Positions 41,613 to 52,012 of a DNA stretch of 64,000 nt are shown here, one piece after another (within the stretch, counting starts at the first letter, position 1; each line of letters starts with the position of its first letter). The position numbers were made by a program, and so were the translations under genes. This stretch comes from Maribacter sp. 4G9 (lineage in GTDB: Bacteria > Bacteroidota > Bacteroidia > Flavobacteriales > Flavobacteriaceae). Location of the stretch: assembly GCF_002742265.1 (NCBI RefSeq), contig NZ_MDGL01000179.1:1-64000 (forward strand). Direction: 5' to 3'. The notes beneath the pieces were generated by a model. That model saw only the letters and a program-made list of their open reading frames with translations. It made no database searches and was not told the origin of the DNA.

Positions 41613-42983
41613 ATGAAAACTAAACTTTACTTCACGGCAATTATGTTCCTTGGGATGATGGGAGTAAGTAATGCACAGGCGCAAAATCCTGAATGTATGA
41701 CGAACTTGTCCATATTTTCAGAGCATGCAAAGGTAAAAAACTATGAAGCGGCCTACGAGCCTTGGAAAAAGACATACGAGGCCTGTCCTCAATTGAATAA
41801 TGCCATCTATGTATATGGAGAGCGTATTCTGAATGATAAAATAGAAAAATCTTCAGGAGCGGAGAAAGAAGGCTATATCAATGAGCTTTTAGGGCTATAC
41901 GATAATAAGTTGGTTCATTTCTCTTCCAAAACCAGTAAAGGGGAAACCATGGTGGACAAAGCTATGGTTAAGTATGATAACAAAATGGCCGATGATTCTG
42001 AAATGTATGCAATGTTATCAGAAGCCTTTACCAAGGATAGGGACAATTTCACCAATCCAAAGGCTTTATACCTTTGTTTCTCAAGCTTGGTAGACTTGCA
42101 CGATGCAGGGAAAAAGGAATTACAGGAAGTTTTTGATGTTTACGATGAGGTAACGGCAAAAATCGACGAAGAAAATGATAAGTTAACGGATAATATTGCC
42201 AAATTACTTCCCAAGGAAGAAGCAGGTACTTTGACCTCTAAAGAGAAAAGATCGCTAAAGGTGTACAATTCGTATTCTGAAAATTACGGTAAAATTGCCG
42301 GTAGTATAGATTCCAAATTAGGTAAGTTGGCAGATTGTGAGAATCTGATTCCATTGTACGAAAAAAGTTTTGAGGAAAAGAAAGGTGATGTAAAATGGGT
42401 GAAGGCCGCCGTAGGTAGAATGTACAGTAAAGAATGTACCGAAGACCCAATGTTCAAAAAGTTGGTCGAGGTACAAGCACAACTTGACCCCTCTGCGGAT
42501 ACCTATGTTTACTTAGGTTCCCTAAAGAAATCCAGCGGAGACACCAGTGGTGCGGTTGCGGATTACAACAAAGCATTGGAGTTGGAAACAGATTCCAAGA
42601 AGAAATCGAACATCGCATACAAGATTGCGACCAGCTATACAAGATCTAGTAGATCCACAGCAAGAAGTTATGCACAAAAGGCTATTGATGCCAATCCGGC
42701 GAACGGTAAGGCCTATTTGTTGATTGCGAGTTTATATGCCGGTAGTGCCAATGAATGTGGAAGCACTCCTTTTGAGAAGCGTGCAATTTATTGGAAAGCT
42801 GCTGATATGGCCAGAAAAGCAGGTAGGGTAGACCCTGCTTTAAGTGGAAGGGCCAGTCAAGCTGCGGCAAGTTATGATGCAAAGGCCCCGACCAAGGAAA
42901 TGATTTTTAGTTCCAGCATGGCGGGACAAACAGTTTCCTTCTCTTGTTGGGTAGGTGGAAGCGTTAAGGTACCATCATTATAA
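41613..42983 (+). CDS. Exported tetratricopeptide repeat protein
   Basis: 456 residues. The signal peptide ends SNAQA. TPR-like helices run over most of the chain: KVKNYEAAYEPWKKTYEACP near the start, then TYVYLGSLKKSSGDTSGAVA (about 300-320) and KAYLLIASLYAGSANECG. It is a probable periplasmic scaffold of the cell envelope. In Flavobacteriia this gene often stands between the barrel gene and lptC. Confidence 0.82.
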   Translation: MKTKLYFTAIMFLGMMGVSNAQAQNPECMTNLSIFSEHAKVKNYEAAYEPWKKTYEACPQLNNAIYVYGERILNDKIEKSSGAEKEGYINELLGLYDNKLVHFSSKTSKGETMVDKAMVKYDNKMADDSEMYAMLSEAFTKDRDNFTNPKALYLCFSSLVDLHDAGKKELQEVFDVYDEVTAKIDEENDKLTDNIAKLLPKEEAGTLTSKEKRSLKVYNSYSENYGKIAGSIDSKLGKLADCENLIPLYEKSFEEKKGDVKWVKAAVGRMYSKECTEDPMFKKLVEVQAQLDPSADTYVYLGSLKKSSGDTSGAVADYNKALELETDSKKKSNIAYKIATSYTRSSRSTARSYAQKAIDANPANGKAYLLIASLYAGSANECGSTPFEKRAIYWKAADMARKAGRVDPALSGRASQAAASYDAKAPTKEMIFSSSMAGQTVSFSCWVGGSVKVPSL

Positions 42984-42985
42984 GA

Positions 42986-43591
42986 ATGACACTACATGCT
43001 GTAGATATTTTTAAGGGCATTGCCATGGTTTCCATGGCAATGCTTTTTTTTTCATGTAAGGATAATTACAAACGGGTAGGGGAAGAAGCCAAAAAAGAGG
43101 TTTTCCCACAGGGAGTCGCTGAAAATTTCGTCCTAACTTACACAGAGATGCAAGAGAACCTAAGTGCGGAGGATACAGGTGCTTCTAAGGTATTGGCCGT
43201 TATATCGGGGCCGTTGCGAAATGATTTTGAGAATTTGGCATTCCCCCATCAGACCTTTCCAGAAGGGCTATTGGTTGAAATTTTTAATGAACGGAATGAA
43301 AGAACGACCATTGAGGCAGATTACGGAATTTACTATACGGCAACGGCTATAATCGACCTTCAAGGTAATGTGATAATCAAGGGACAGGATGGTAAAAAAT
43401 TGGAAGCTCCACAGTTGTATTACGATCAGCAAAATGAGTGGGCATTTACCCAAGAAAAGTTTAAGTTTACAAACCCGGAGGATGGAACGGTTATGGACGG
43501 TGAGGGAATGGATATAAAGAAGGACCTTACCTTTTTGAACGCACATAAAACCTTTGGTCTAATGTTGATTAAAGAAGATAAAGATGATTAA
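42986..43591 (+). CDS. lptC: LPS export protein LptC
   Basis: 201 residues with a lipobox-like start (MAMLFFSCKDN). FPQGVAENFVLTYTEMQ, LLVEIFNERNERTTIEADYG and GTVMDGEGMDIKKDLTF show the jelly-roll strands of LptC, which passes lipopolysaccharide from the LptBFG transporter to LptA in the periplasm. The lipoprotein form is usual in Bacteroidota. The stop overlaps the next gene by 8 bp. Confidence 0.88.
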   Translation: MTLHAVDIFKGIAMVSMAMLFFSCKDNYKRVGEEAKKEVFPQGVAENFVLTYTEMQENLSAEDTGASKVLAVISGPLRNDFENLAFPHQTFPEGLLVEIFNERNERTTIEADYGIYYTATAIIDLQGNVIIKGQDGKKLEAPQLYYDQQNEWAFTQEKFKFTNPEDGTVMDGEGMDIKKDLTFLNAHKTFGLMLIKEDKDD

Positions 43592-43787
43592 AATTTTAAG
43601 ATATACGGAGTATTTGTATATAATCGTGGCTGCCTTTTCGATCTATAGGATTTTCACGGATTGGAATACCGATCGCAGCATGGCCTATCTTTTTATTTTT
43701 TTCGCGGTAATATCCATTGGAATGTTCTTTTTCCGAAGAAACTACCGCAAAAAGTTTGAACAACGCGCTAAGGATAATAATAAGTAG
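43584..43787 (+). CDS. Small membrane protein
   Basis: 67 residues with two probable membrane helices (LRYTEYLYIIVAAFSIYRIF and AYLFIFFAVISIGMFFFR) and a basic C-terminal tail. It is conserved in this position in related genomes (recollection). It overlaps the end of lptC and precedes the CNNM gene by 2 bp. Function unknown. Confidence 0.7.
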   Translation: MIKILRYTEYLYIIVAAFSIYRIFTDWNTDRSMAYLFIFFAVISIGMFFFRRNYRKKFEQRAKDNNK

Positions 43788-43789
43788 CG

Positions 43790-45076
43790 GTGGATAGTAG
43801 TATTGTAATTATTGTACTTTCCTTGGTATTTTCCGCTTTTTTCTCAGGAATGGAAATCGCTTTCGTTTCCGCGAACAAGATTCATATTGAAATTGAGAAG
43901 AAACAGGCCGGTTTTCTTGCAAAAGTGCTTACCCGCCTTACAAAAAGGCCTTCCAAATTTATAGCCACAATGCTCATTGGCAATAACATTGCCTTGGTCG
44001 TGTATGGACTTTTTATGGGAGAGGTGCTCATGAATTGGTTTTTGGGCATGAATACTCAAAATAAGGTTCTCAGGATTTTTTTAACGGATTTTAGCCTGTT
44101 GTCCCAAACCATTATTTCTACCTTGGTAATACTCATCACAGCAGAGTTCCTGCCCAAGGTTTTGTTCCAAATTTATGCCAACAGTCTTTTGAAAATGTTG
44201 GCCATACCTGCCTATATATTTTATTTGATATTTAGTATCGTTTCTGATTTTGTCATTTATATTTCTGACCTTATTCTAAAATATATTTTTCGCACATCTG
44301 GGGACGAGGTGCAACTGGCCTTTACCAAATTGGAATTGGGCGATTATATCACAGAGCAAATGGAAACCGTAGAGGCAGAAGACGAGGTGGATTCTGAAAT
44401 CCAGATTTTTCAGAATGCCCTTGAGTTTGCTGAGGTCAAGGCCCGTGAGGTTATGGTTCCAAGGACGGAAATTACCGCCGTGGAAATTCATGAAACACCT
44501 AAAAATTTGGCCAAGTTGTTCACGGAGACGGGATATTCCAAAATTCTTGTATTTAAGGATACCATTGATAATGTAATTGGTTATGTTCATTCTTATGAAC
44601 TTTTTAAAAAACCAAAAACGATCAAAAGTATACTCCTGCCTGTAGAGTTCGTTCCGGAAACCATGCTTATTCAGGATATTCTAAATGTCCTTATCAAAAA
44701 GCGAAAGAGTATGGCCGTGGTTTTGGACGAATATGGCGGAACTTCCGGTTTGATGACGGTAGAGGATATTGTAGAGGAGCTTTTTGGTGAAATTGAGGAT
44801 GAACATGATACTACCGATCTTAGGGAAGAACAAATAGATGAACGGAACTTTTTGTTTTCTGCACGATTGGAGGTTGATTATGTCAACGAAAACTATAAAT
44901 TGGAACTGCCCATTGGGGACGAATTCGAAACGTTGGGCGGACTTTTGGTCCATCAAATAGGGAAAATTCCGGAAAGGGACGCAGAAATTGTAGTTCAAAA
45001 CTACAAGTTTACCGTAATTGAGGTCTCCAACACCAAAATAGACTTGGTTTCCCTTGAAGTTTTGAAGGATGATTGA
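43790..45076 (+). CDS. CNNM/CorC family membrane protein (hemolysin-like)
   Basis: 428 residues starting with GTG at 43790. The DUF21/CNNM membrane part has SAFFSGMEIAFVSANKIHIE and ATMLIGNNIALVVYGLFM. Two CBS domains follow (REVMVPRTEITAVEIHET, MAVVLDEYGGTSGLMTVEDI), then a CorC C-terminal domain (GDEFETLGGLLVHQIGKIPE). It is likely a magnesium or sodium transporter or sensor; gliding protein GldE is a related family member. It is in the lptC operon. Confidence 0.88.
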   Translation: MDSSIVIIVLSLVFSAFFSGMEIAFVSANKIHIEIEKKQAGFLAKVLTRLTKRPSKFIATMLIGNNIALVVYGLFMGEVLMNWFLGMNTQNKVLRIFLTDFSLLSQTIISTLVILITAEFLPKVLFQIYANSLLKMLAIPAYIFYLIFSIVSDFVIYISDLILKYIFRTSGDEVQLAFTKLELGDYITEQMETVEAEDEVDSEIQIFQNALEFAEVKAREVMVPRTEITAVEIHETPKNLAKLFTETGYSKILVFKDTIDNVIGYVHSYELFKKPKTIKSILLPVEFVPETMLIQDILNVLIKKRKSMAVVLDEYGGTSGLMTVEDIVEELFGEIEDEHDTTDLREEQIDERNFLFSARLEVDYVNENYKLELPIGDEFETLGGLLVHQIGKIPERDAEIVVQNYKFTVIEVSNTKIDLVSLEVLKDD

Positions 45077-45220
45077 TTGAATTTTGGGATGGGCAGAGTA
45101 TAGACCCTATCAAATTATGGATTACCCGCCCTACCGCATTTTACCCACCATTATAGTTTTTATTATTTCAATTAAAAATGGTAATTTCGCCAACTGATTT
45201 TAATTTTTTGATTCGATAAG

Positions 45221-47341
45221 ATGGCAGTTTTAGAAAATATTAGAAAGCGGACCACGGTATTAATACTGATTATTGGTCTGGCACTTTTTGCCTTTGTGAT
45301 TTCAGGGGTATTTACAAGTAGCAATTTTGGAGCTGGGGGCAAAGTGGGATCTTCCGTAGCAGAAATTAATGGCAAGGAAATTTCCATCGATGAGTTCAGG
45401 CAGAGGGTAGAGACCGCCGCGCAAAGGATGGGACCTACTGTTTCTTCCATGCAGACTATGAACCAAGTTTGGGACCAAGAAGTTAGAAGAAGTATCTTGG
45501 AAGAGCAATTTGAGAATTTGGGCATCGGTATAGAGCAAGATCAAATTGTCGATTTTCTAAGAACGACGGGTTATGCCCAGAACCCTGAATTTCAAAATGA
45601 AAATGGGGTGTTCGACCCAAATAGGTTTCGGTCCACGGTTTTGGATTGGAAGAACAACAATCCTGCACAGTATGATTTTTGGTTGCAGACCGAAAATGAA
45701 ATAGTTCAAATGGCCAAGGAACAGACCTATTTTGATTTGATCAAGGCCGGAGTGGGAGCTACATTGAAAGAAGGTGAGTTTGATTATAAACTGGCCAATG
45801 AGAAAATGGATATTAAGTATGTAAGGGTACCCTATGCTTCAATTCCGGATAGTACCATAACCGTTACCAAAAGTGAGATTTCTGACTATGTCAACAAACA
45901 CAAGGAAGATTTTAAACAGGATCCTGCACGTGATATCCAGTTCGTCTATTTTAGCGAGAAGCCCTCTGAGGCGGATGATATGGCCATAAAGGAGGAAATA
46001 ACCAAATTGTTGGATGATACCGTTGAATACAATTCACAGACCGATAGAAATGACACCATAGCCGGCTTTAGGAACACAGAGGATATGGAAGCTTTTCTTG
46101 ATAGACATTCCGATGTTAAGTTCGATACTATTTATAAGGCCAAAAAGAACCTTCCCTCTAGTGTTGCAGATACTTTAATGACCTTGAACGTAGGTGAAAT
46201 TTTCGGTCCTTATAAAGATGCAGGTTCTTATAAAGTTTCCAAAATGATGGGAAGAAGGCCAAATGGCTCCGTAAAGGCAAGTCATATATTGATTGCCTAT
46301 GAAGGTGCCACCAGGGCCAATCCAGAGGTAACTAGAACGAAGGAAGAAGCAGAAAAGGAAGCAAGCAGATTATTGGCGGAAGCGAAGAAATCAGGTGTGG
46401 TATTTTCTGAATTGGCCAGGGATAATTCTGATGGTCCATCTGCACCAAATGGTGGGGATCTAGGATATTTCCAACAAGGCACCATGGTTCCCGCTTTCAA
46501 TGATTTTGCCTTTGGCAACGACATTGGAACGATTGGGATGGTCGAGACCGATTTTGGTTTTCACGTCATTAAAGTAGATGACAAGGAAGATTTGGTACAA
46601 ATAGCTACCTTGTCCAGGGAAATCGTTGCTTCCGAAGAAACAATCAACAAGCTTTTTACGGATGCTACAAAATTTGAAATGGAGACCATTGAGGATGAAG
46701 GTTCCTATACTGAAATCGCCCAAAAAAGCGAGTATTTGGTTAGGCCGGTCAATAAAATAAAACAATTGGACGAAAACCTTCCAGGGCTTGGAGCACAGCG
46801 AGTAATAGTTCAATGGGCATTCAACGAGGATACAGAGGTTGGCGATATTAAGCGTTTTAACATAAACGATGGCTATGCCGTAGTGCAATTGACCGGAATC
46901 TATAGGGAAGGGCTTATGAGCGCTGAAGATGCATCGGCAACAGTATTACCGATCATTAGAAAGGAAAGAAAGGCGGCGCAGATTATTGCTGCAAATCAAG
47001 GAAAAGCAATGGATGCTATTGCTTCGGATAATAACACGACGCTTTCTACGGCTAGTGCCTTAACCGTAAAATCCCCTACCATTCCAGGTGCAGGAAGCGA
47101 ACCAATTGTGGTGGGTACGGCATATGGGATGAAGGAAGGTGAAACTTCAGGCCTATTGGAAGGAAATACCGGTGTTTTTAAAATCGAAGTGACCAAAAGA
47201 ACGGAAGCGCCAAAATTGGACAACTATGCCACCTATGCGAACACCTTGAAGACCAATGCGGCCAACAGTGTGAATACCGATGTTTACAACGCGCTTAAGG
47301 AATCTTCTGAAATTGAGGACAAAAGAGCTACTTTCTACTAA
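45221..47341 (+). CDS. ppiD: Peptidyl-prolyl isomerase, PpiD/SurA type
   Basis: 706 residues. An N-terminal membrane anchor (TTVLILIIGLALFAFVISGV) is followed by a SurA-N-like chaperone region (GKEISIDEFRQRVETAAQRM) and a parvulin domain at about 350-450 (VKASHILIAYEGAT, SGVVFSELARDNSDGPSAPN, GGDLGYFQQGTMVPAF). It is an inner-membrane folding helper for exported proteins. Its own terminator lies 24 bp downstream, and a 144-bp gap upstream should hold a promoter. Confidence 0.9.
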   Translation: MAVLENIRKRTTVLILIIGLALFAFVISGVFTSSNFGAGGKVGSSVAEINGKEISIDEFRQRVETAAQRMGPTVSSMQTMNQVWDQEVRRSILEEQFENLGIGIEQDQIVDFLRTTGYAQNPEFQNENGVFDPNRFRSTVLDWKNNNPAQYDFWLQTENEIVQMAKEQTYFDLIKAGVGATLKEGEFDYKLANEKMDIKYVRVPYASIPDSTITVTKSEISDYVNKHKEDFKQDPARDIQFVYFSEKPSEADDMAIKEEITKLLDDTVEYNSQTDRNDTIAGFRNTEDMEAFLDRHSDVKFDTIYKAKKNLPSSVADTLMTLNVGEIFGPYKDAGSYKVSKMMGRRPNGSVKASHILIAYEGATRANPEVTRTKEEAEKEASRLLAEAKKSGVVFSELARDNSDGPSAPNGGDLGYFQQGTMVPAFNDFAFGNDIGTIGMVETDFGFHVIKVDDKEDLVQIATLSREIVASEETINKLFTDATKFEMETIEDEGSYTEIAQKSEYLVRPVNKIKQLDENLPGLGAQRVIVQWAFNEDTEVGDIKRFNINDGYAVVQLTGIYREGLMSAEDASATVLPIIRKERKAAQIIAANQGKAMDAIASDNNTTLSTASALTVKSPTIPGAGSEPIVVGTAYGMKEGETSGLLEGNTGVFKIEVTKRTEAPKLDNYATYANTLKTNAANSVNTDVYNALKESSEIEDKRATFY

Positions 47342-47365
47342 AACTTTTTCAAAAAAATTAACAAT

Positions 47366-47392
47366 AGGCTCTCCCAGCGGAGGGCCTTTTTT
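47366..47392 (+). terminator. Terminator of ppiD
   Basis: GGCTCTCC / GGAGGGCC arms (one G-T pair) with a CAGC loop and a run of T on the plus strand. It lies only 1 bp short of the stop of the convergent GHMP kinase gene. Confidence 0.85.
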
Positions 47393-48296
47393 ATAGGATT
47401 ATTTTGGCATAGGGAATGACAGTGGTATATCCCTTTTTACTGAAGTAGTCCATTTCTTCTTGCCTTCCCGTTGCCAATATAAAGTCACCGCCCCAGGCTC
47501 CTAGACTTTTGATACTGCCATGATAATCAGGGAACAATTGTTTCTTTATGGGAGGTGTATCTAATACTTCCGAGAGTAAATTTTCATGTTGATTCACCAA
47601 GGTCTCAAACCTCACAAGGTTCTTGGACTCGATCAATTGAGCGGTTAGGTCGTTTACTTTGCTAATGAGTGCTCCCTTATCTATAGCTAACTTGCGATAT
47701 TTTGCTATGGCCTCCCTGCTATTTTGTTTTTTGTTCAAGTAGATAAAGAAAAGCCGGTCTTTAAAAATGGGGTCAAAATCCACTTTTTTTACTTCGGGTT
47801 TGTCTTCGATCTTAAGATATACTATAGGAGAGTCATTTTGGGCACAGGCAATATCATAGCCGCTGCCGCCAAACGTGGCCTTCAAAAGTTCATAAGGGTC
47901 AATTTGGGCCCACTGCGCTATATTATTGATGAGGGTAGAGGAAGACCCTAGACCCCAATCTTTTGGAAAGGTTAGTTTGGTATCTACATACACCCCTTGG
48001 TATGCTTTTAAAAAGTCAGGATTTAATATCCTTGCTTCCTTGAAAATTTCAACTAATCGCTGCGCGGAAATGATATCGGAGGTATTTAGAATCAGGAAAT
48101 CTTTCAGGTCAATATCGGTAGTAAACCATGGTGTGTTTTTCTCGGTTAAACTTTGCCAATGGATTTGCCCTGTATTTGATTTTTTTACCGTTAAAAATTG
48201 ACCGAATTTGGTGGGCAGGGCAAGACCTCTTGCCCCATCGAGAATGGCATATTCCCCCGTGAGCAGCAATTTTCCGTTACTGTAGAATTCCTCCAT
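47391..48296 (-). CDS. GYDIA family GHMP kinase
   Basis: 301 residues. FYSNGKLLLTGEYAILDGAR at the start, the ATP loop PKDWGLGSSSTLINNIAQ and the name-giving FGGSGYDIACAQNDSPIVYL assign it to the GYDIA group of GHMP kinases (mevalonate or phosphomevalonate kinase relatives). It adjoins HMG-CoA reductase with no gap, so it probably phosphorylates mevalonate or its phosphate. Confidence 0.92.
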   Translation of the reverse strand: MEEFYSNGKLLLTGEYAILDGARGLALPTKFGQFLTVKKSNTGQIHWQSLTEKNTPWFTTDIDLKDFLILNTSDIISAQRLVEIFKEARILNPDFLKAYQGVYVDTKLTFPKDWGLGSSSTLINNIAQWAQIDPYELLKATFGGSGYDIACAQNDSPIVYLKIEDKPEVKKVDFDPIFKDRLFFIYLNKKQNSREAIAKYRKLAIDKGALISKVNDLTAQLIESKNLVRFETLVNQHENLLSEVLDTPPIKKQLFPDYHGSIKSLGAWGGDFILATGRQEEMDYFSKKGYTTVIPYAKIIL

Positions 48297-49613
48297 CTAT
48301 TTTCGAAGGTTTTCAAGGGCATTCAAGACCCCCCTGTGGGTAACCGTATGGGTCTTAAAGTATTCAATGAGGGTCGCTTTCTCTTGTTCCGTAGCGGCAT
48401 GTTGGTTGAGGATATTCATTAGGTGCATTTTCATGTGTCCCTTTTGGATGCCTGTGGTTACCAGTGAACTGACAGCCGCAAAATTCTGTGCCAATCCGGC
48501 CACGGCCACAATCTGCATTAAATCCTTGGCCGAAGGTTTTTGCAATATTTCAAGGTTTAGTTTTACTAAAGGATGAAGTTTCGTTAGTCCTCCAACCGTT
48601 CCAAGTGCAAGTGGAATCTCAATCCAGAAATGGAATATATCACCTTCAATTTTGGCATGGGTAAGACTGCTATAAGTCCCATTTTTTGCTGCATAGGCAT
48701 GCGCCCCGGCCTCAATGGCCCTAAAATCATTGCCCGTGGCCAAAACAACCGCATCTATCCCGTTCATGATGCCTTTATTGTGGGTGACCGCCCGGTAGGG
48801 CTCCACTTTGGCAATTTCTACCGCCCTGACCATTTTTTCCGCAAAATCCTTAGGTGATATTTCTTTTGAGATGTTCAGTTGGTCAATAGGGCAACTGACT
48901 TCAGCTTTTATCAGACAATTGGGCACATAGTTGGAAAGAATGCTCATAACAACTTCAATCTGCTTCTCCTGCTCGGAAAAACTGGAGTAGTTCAAGGCTT
49001 CGTTTTTAAGGGTTGCCGCAAACTGCTCCAAACAACTATTGATGAAGTTGGCTCCCATGGCATCTTGGGTTTCAAACGTACAGTGAAGCTGGTAGTAATC
49101 TTGCAGGTCACTGGATTTGTCCCGTAATTCTATTTGGGAGATGCCGCCACCACGCTTTTCCATACTTTCCGTTAGATGCTTTGCATCGGATATCAATGTC
49201 GACTTTATTTTGGTAAAAAAGGATTCCAGTTTGGAATAACTCCCTTTAAAAATGAAGTGGACCTGTCCTACTTTTTCGGTCCCTAGGACCTCGGTTTTAA
49301 ATCCGCCCCTACTGCCCCAAAACTTAGCTGCTTTACTGGCTGCGGCAACCACGGAACTCTCTTCAATGGCCATGGGAATGGCATATAATCTATCATTGAT
49401 CAAGAAATTTGGGGCAATGCCCATCGGCATATAAAAATTACTTATCGTATTTTCTATGAATTCGTCATGGAGCTGTTGCAACTTGGAATCGGCATTCCAA
49501 TACGTTTCAAGAATTTTTTTGGATTGAACGGGGTTTTGTGTGTAGTTGGTAGCAATCCATTCTATTTTTTCTGATTTGGAAAGCGTGGAAAAACCAGCAA
49601 TAGGCTTCTTCAT
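48297..49613 (-). CDS. mvaA: Hydroxymethylglutaryl-CoA reductase, class II
   Basis: 438 residues. ENTISNFYMPMGIAPNFLIN, MAIEESSVVAAASKAAKFW (catalytic Glu region), DAMGANFINSCLEQFA, ATGNDFRAIEAGAHAYAAKN and LGTVGGLTKLHPLVKLNLEI are the class II (Pseudomonas mevalonii type) motifs. It converts HMG-CoA to mevalonate in Flavobacteriaceae, or the reverse in degradative species. It shares an operon with the GYDIA kinase, which favours the biosynthetic direction. Confidence 0.95.
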   Translation of the reverse strand: MKKPIAGFSTLSKSEKIEWIATNYTQNPVQSKKILETYWNADSKLQQLHDEFIENTISNFYMPMGIAPNFLINDRLYAIPMAIEESSVVAAASKAAKFWGSRGGFKTEVLGTEKVGQVHFIFKGSYSKLESFFTKIKSTLISDAKHLTESMEKRGGGISQIELRDKSSDLQDYYQLHCTFETQDAMGANFINSCLEQFAATLKNEALNYSSFSEQEKQIEVVMSILSNYVPNCLIKAEVSCPIDQLNISKEISPKDFAEKMVRAVEIAKVEPYRAVTHNKGIMNGIDAVVLATGNDFRAIEAGAHAYAAKNGTYSSLTHAKIEGDIFHFWIEIPLALGTVGGLTKLHPLVKLNLEILQKPSAKDLMQIVAVAGLAQNFAAVSSLVTTGIQKGHMKMHLMNILNQHAATEQEKATLIEYFKTHTVTHRGVLNALENLRK

Positions 49614-49767
49614 TTTCTAGGGTTTCGTGGGTAAAGTCTGTCACTTTTACGGACAAAAAAAGTCCTTGAAATAGTTGTTTTAAGGGTAAAGATAATGATA
49701 TTGGACATAATCTAAACCAACGTGAAAGCATCGTTAAAAAATGGGTCTTTTTATGGGTAATCCGAGG

Positions 49768-49794
49768 TTTTTTAGAGAATTAGTGGTAAACTTG
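49768..49794 (+). promoter_or_regulatory. Candidate Bacteroidota-type promoter of the S9 peptidase gene
   Basis: A TTTTTT tract is followed about 19 bp later by TAAACTTG (49787-49794), near the Bacteroidota -7 consensus TAnnTTTG. The ATG lies 27 bp downstream. Weak by-eye evidence only. Confidence 0.3.
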
Positions 49795-49820
49795 GATAAT
49801 TTAACAAATTTCATCATTAC

Positions 49821-51986
49821 ATGCGAAAATTATACATTCTAGCACTTTGCTTGATTAGTTTTCAATCCGCGATTATTGCCCAACAAAAAAAGGTTACCGT
49901 AGAGGAAATTTATTCTGGAACATTCAGTACCCAAGGTCTTGATGTGCTTCGTTCCATGAACAATGGGAAACAATACACCGTTTTAAACTTTGACCGAAAT
50001 ACTGGAATATCCACCATAGACAAGTACGATTATAAGACCTTGGAAAAGGTGGAGACCATAGTTTCTTCGGCGAACTTGGAGGGAGTTGAGAACTTTTCCT
50101 CCTATGAATTTAGTAACGACGAGTCCAAGGTAATGTTGTCAACTGAAGTAGAATCAATTTTTAGGAGGTCTACCTTGGGTGTTTTTTATGTGTTTGATCT
50201 CGCTTCCAAGAAGTTAATCAAGATTAGCGATGAAAAAATCCAGGAACCCGCCTTGTCTCCCAATGGTAACAAAGTGGCCTATGTAAAGGAGAACAATCTT
50301 TATATCATGGATTTGCCCACGGGCGAAACCCAACAGATGACCATGGATGGTAAAAAGAATGAAATTATCAATGGAATAACGGATTGGGTCTACGAGGAAG
50401 AATTTGCTTTCGTGAGGGCCTTCGAATGGAACAGTGATGGTACTAAAATAGCGTTTTTAAGGTTTGATGAAACCAATGTACCGGAATTTTCCATGGACAT
50501 GTACGGTACGGAAAAATATCCTTCCCAAAACGTGTTTAAATACCCAAAGGCCGGGGAGGACAATGCTATTGTAAGTCTTCATATGTTGGACGTTGGTAGC
50601 GGTGCCATTTCCAAGGTAGATTTGGGAAATCCTTATTACATTCCACGTATCAAGTGGATGAACAACCCCAATTATTTGAGTGTACAGACCATAAATAGGC
50701 ACCAAAACGATGTTCGATTGCATGAAGTGAATGCCAATACGAAAATGGTAAGGCTGCTATTACAGGAAACAGATGATGCCTACGTGGATATTACGGACGA
50801 TCTTACCTTTTTGGCGGACGATAGTTTTATTTGGACGAGCGAGAAGGACGGTTGGCACCATATATATCTTTATAATTCCGATGGGGAATTGATGAACCAA
50901 ATCACCAAAGGGAATTGGGAAGTCACCCGCTATTATGGATATGACCAAAATGAGGATAAGGTATATTACCAATCTACGGAAAATGGCTCAATAAATCGGG
51001 GGGTTTATAGTGTGGAGAGCAGTGGCAAAAATAAGAGGGATTTGGCAGTGACATATGGAACCAATAGTGCGTCCTTCAGTGCTGATTTCAGCTATTTCAT
51101 AAATTCTTTCTCCAATGCGACCACGCCTCCTGTCTACACCTTACATAAGGCCTTAACTGGTAAGAAGCTTAAGGATATAAAAGAAAATACAGGGCTTTTG
51201 AAGAAATTGGAAGGATACATCATCAATCCAAGAGAGTTTTCGACCATCAATATCAATGGAAATGATTTAAATATGTACATCATAAAGCCCCAGGATTTTG
51301 ACGCTTCCAAAAAATATCCCATGTTGATGTACCAATATAGCGGCCCGGGTTCCCAAAGTGTCAGCAATACATGGTATAATGCCAGGGATTATTGGCATCA
51401 GACCCTAGTAGCTGAAGGTTATATCGTAGCCTGCGTGGACGGAAGGGGAACGGGATATAAGGGAAGGGATTTTAAAAAGGGCACGTATTTGAATTTAGTA
51501 AAGTATGAAACCGAAGATCAAATAGCTGCGGCCAAAAAGTTAAGTGAGAGACCCTACATTGATGAAAACAGAACGGGCATTTGGGGATGGAGCTTTGGAG
51601 GCCATATGGCCACAAACTCCCTGCTAAAAGGAAACGATACCTTTGAGATGGCCATCGCAGTGGCACCTGTTACCTCATGGCGATTCTATGATACGATCTA
51701 TACAGAACGCTTTATGCGTACACCGGATGAGAATCCTAGCGGATATGATGACAACTCACCCTTTAATTATCCTGAATTGCTGAAAGGGGATTTTTTGTTG
51801 ATCCATGGCTCAGGGGATGATAACGTACATGTACAAAACACGATGAGAATGGTGGAGGCGCTGGTTCAGGCCAACAAACAGTTTGAATGGGGTATTTATC
51901 CGGATAAGAACCACGGTATTTACGGTGGAAATACCCGAATTCATCTATTCAACAAAATGACCAATTTTGTAAAGGAAAACTTATAA
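49821..51986 (+). CDS. S9 family prolyl oligopeptidase (dipeptidyl peptidase IV type)
   Basis: 721 residues. The signal peptide ends AIIA(Q) and a beta-propeller follows (DPPIV-N: VYEEEFAFVRAFEWNSDGTK with the amino-binding EE pair at residues 194-195, WTSEKDGWHHIYLY). The alpha/beta-hydrolase has GWSFGGHMATN (Ser591), HGSGDDNVH (Asp667) and YPDKNHGIYG (His698). It is exported and cuts X-Pro dipeptides from peptides. The POT peptide transporter is encoded 26 bp later, so the two form a peptide-use unit. Confidence 0.93.
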   Translation: MRKLYILALCLISFQSAIIAQQKKVTVEEIYSGTFSTQGLDVLRSMNNGKQYTVLNFDRNTGISTIDKYDYKTLEKVETIVSSANLEGVENFSSYEFSNDESKVMLSTEVESIFRRSTLGVFYVFDLASKKLIKISDEKIQEPALSPNGNKVAYVKENNLYIMDLPTGETQQMTMDGKKNEIINGITDWVYEEEFAFVRAFEWNSDGTKIAFLRFDETNVPEFSMDMYGTEKYPSQNVFKYPKAGEDNAIVSLHMLDVGSGAISKVDLGNPYYIPRIKWMNNPNYLSVQTINRHQNDVRLHEVNANTKMVRLLLQETDDAYVDITDDLTFLADDSFIWTSEKDGWHHIYLYNSDGELMNQITKGNWEVTRYYGYDQNEDKVYYQSTENGSINRGVYSVESSGKNKRDLAVTYGTNSASFSADFSYFINSFSNATTPPVYTLHKALTGKKLKDIKENTGLLKKLEGYIINPREFSTININGNDLNMYIIKPQDFDASKKYPMLMYQYSGPGSQSVSNTWYNARDYWHQTLVAEGYIVACVDGRGTGYKGRDFKKGTYLNLVKYETEDQIAAAKKLSERPYIDENRTGIWGWSFGGHMATNSLLKGNDTFEMAIAVAPVTSWRFYDTIYTERFMRTPDENPSGYDDNSPFNYPELLKGDFLLIHGSGDDNVHVQNTMRMVEALVQANKQFEWGIYPDKNHGIYGGNTRIHLFNKMTNFVKENL

Positions 51987-52012
51987 GCAACCAATAAACC
52001 AAACAGAGATTT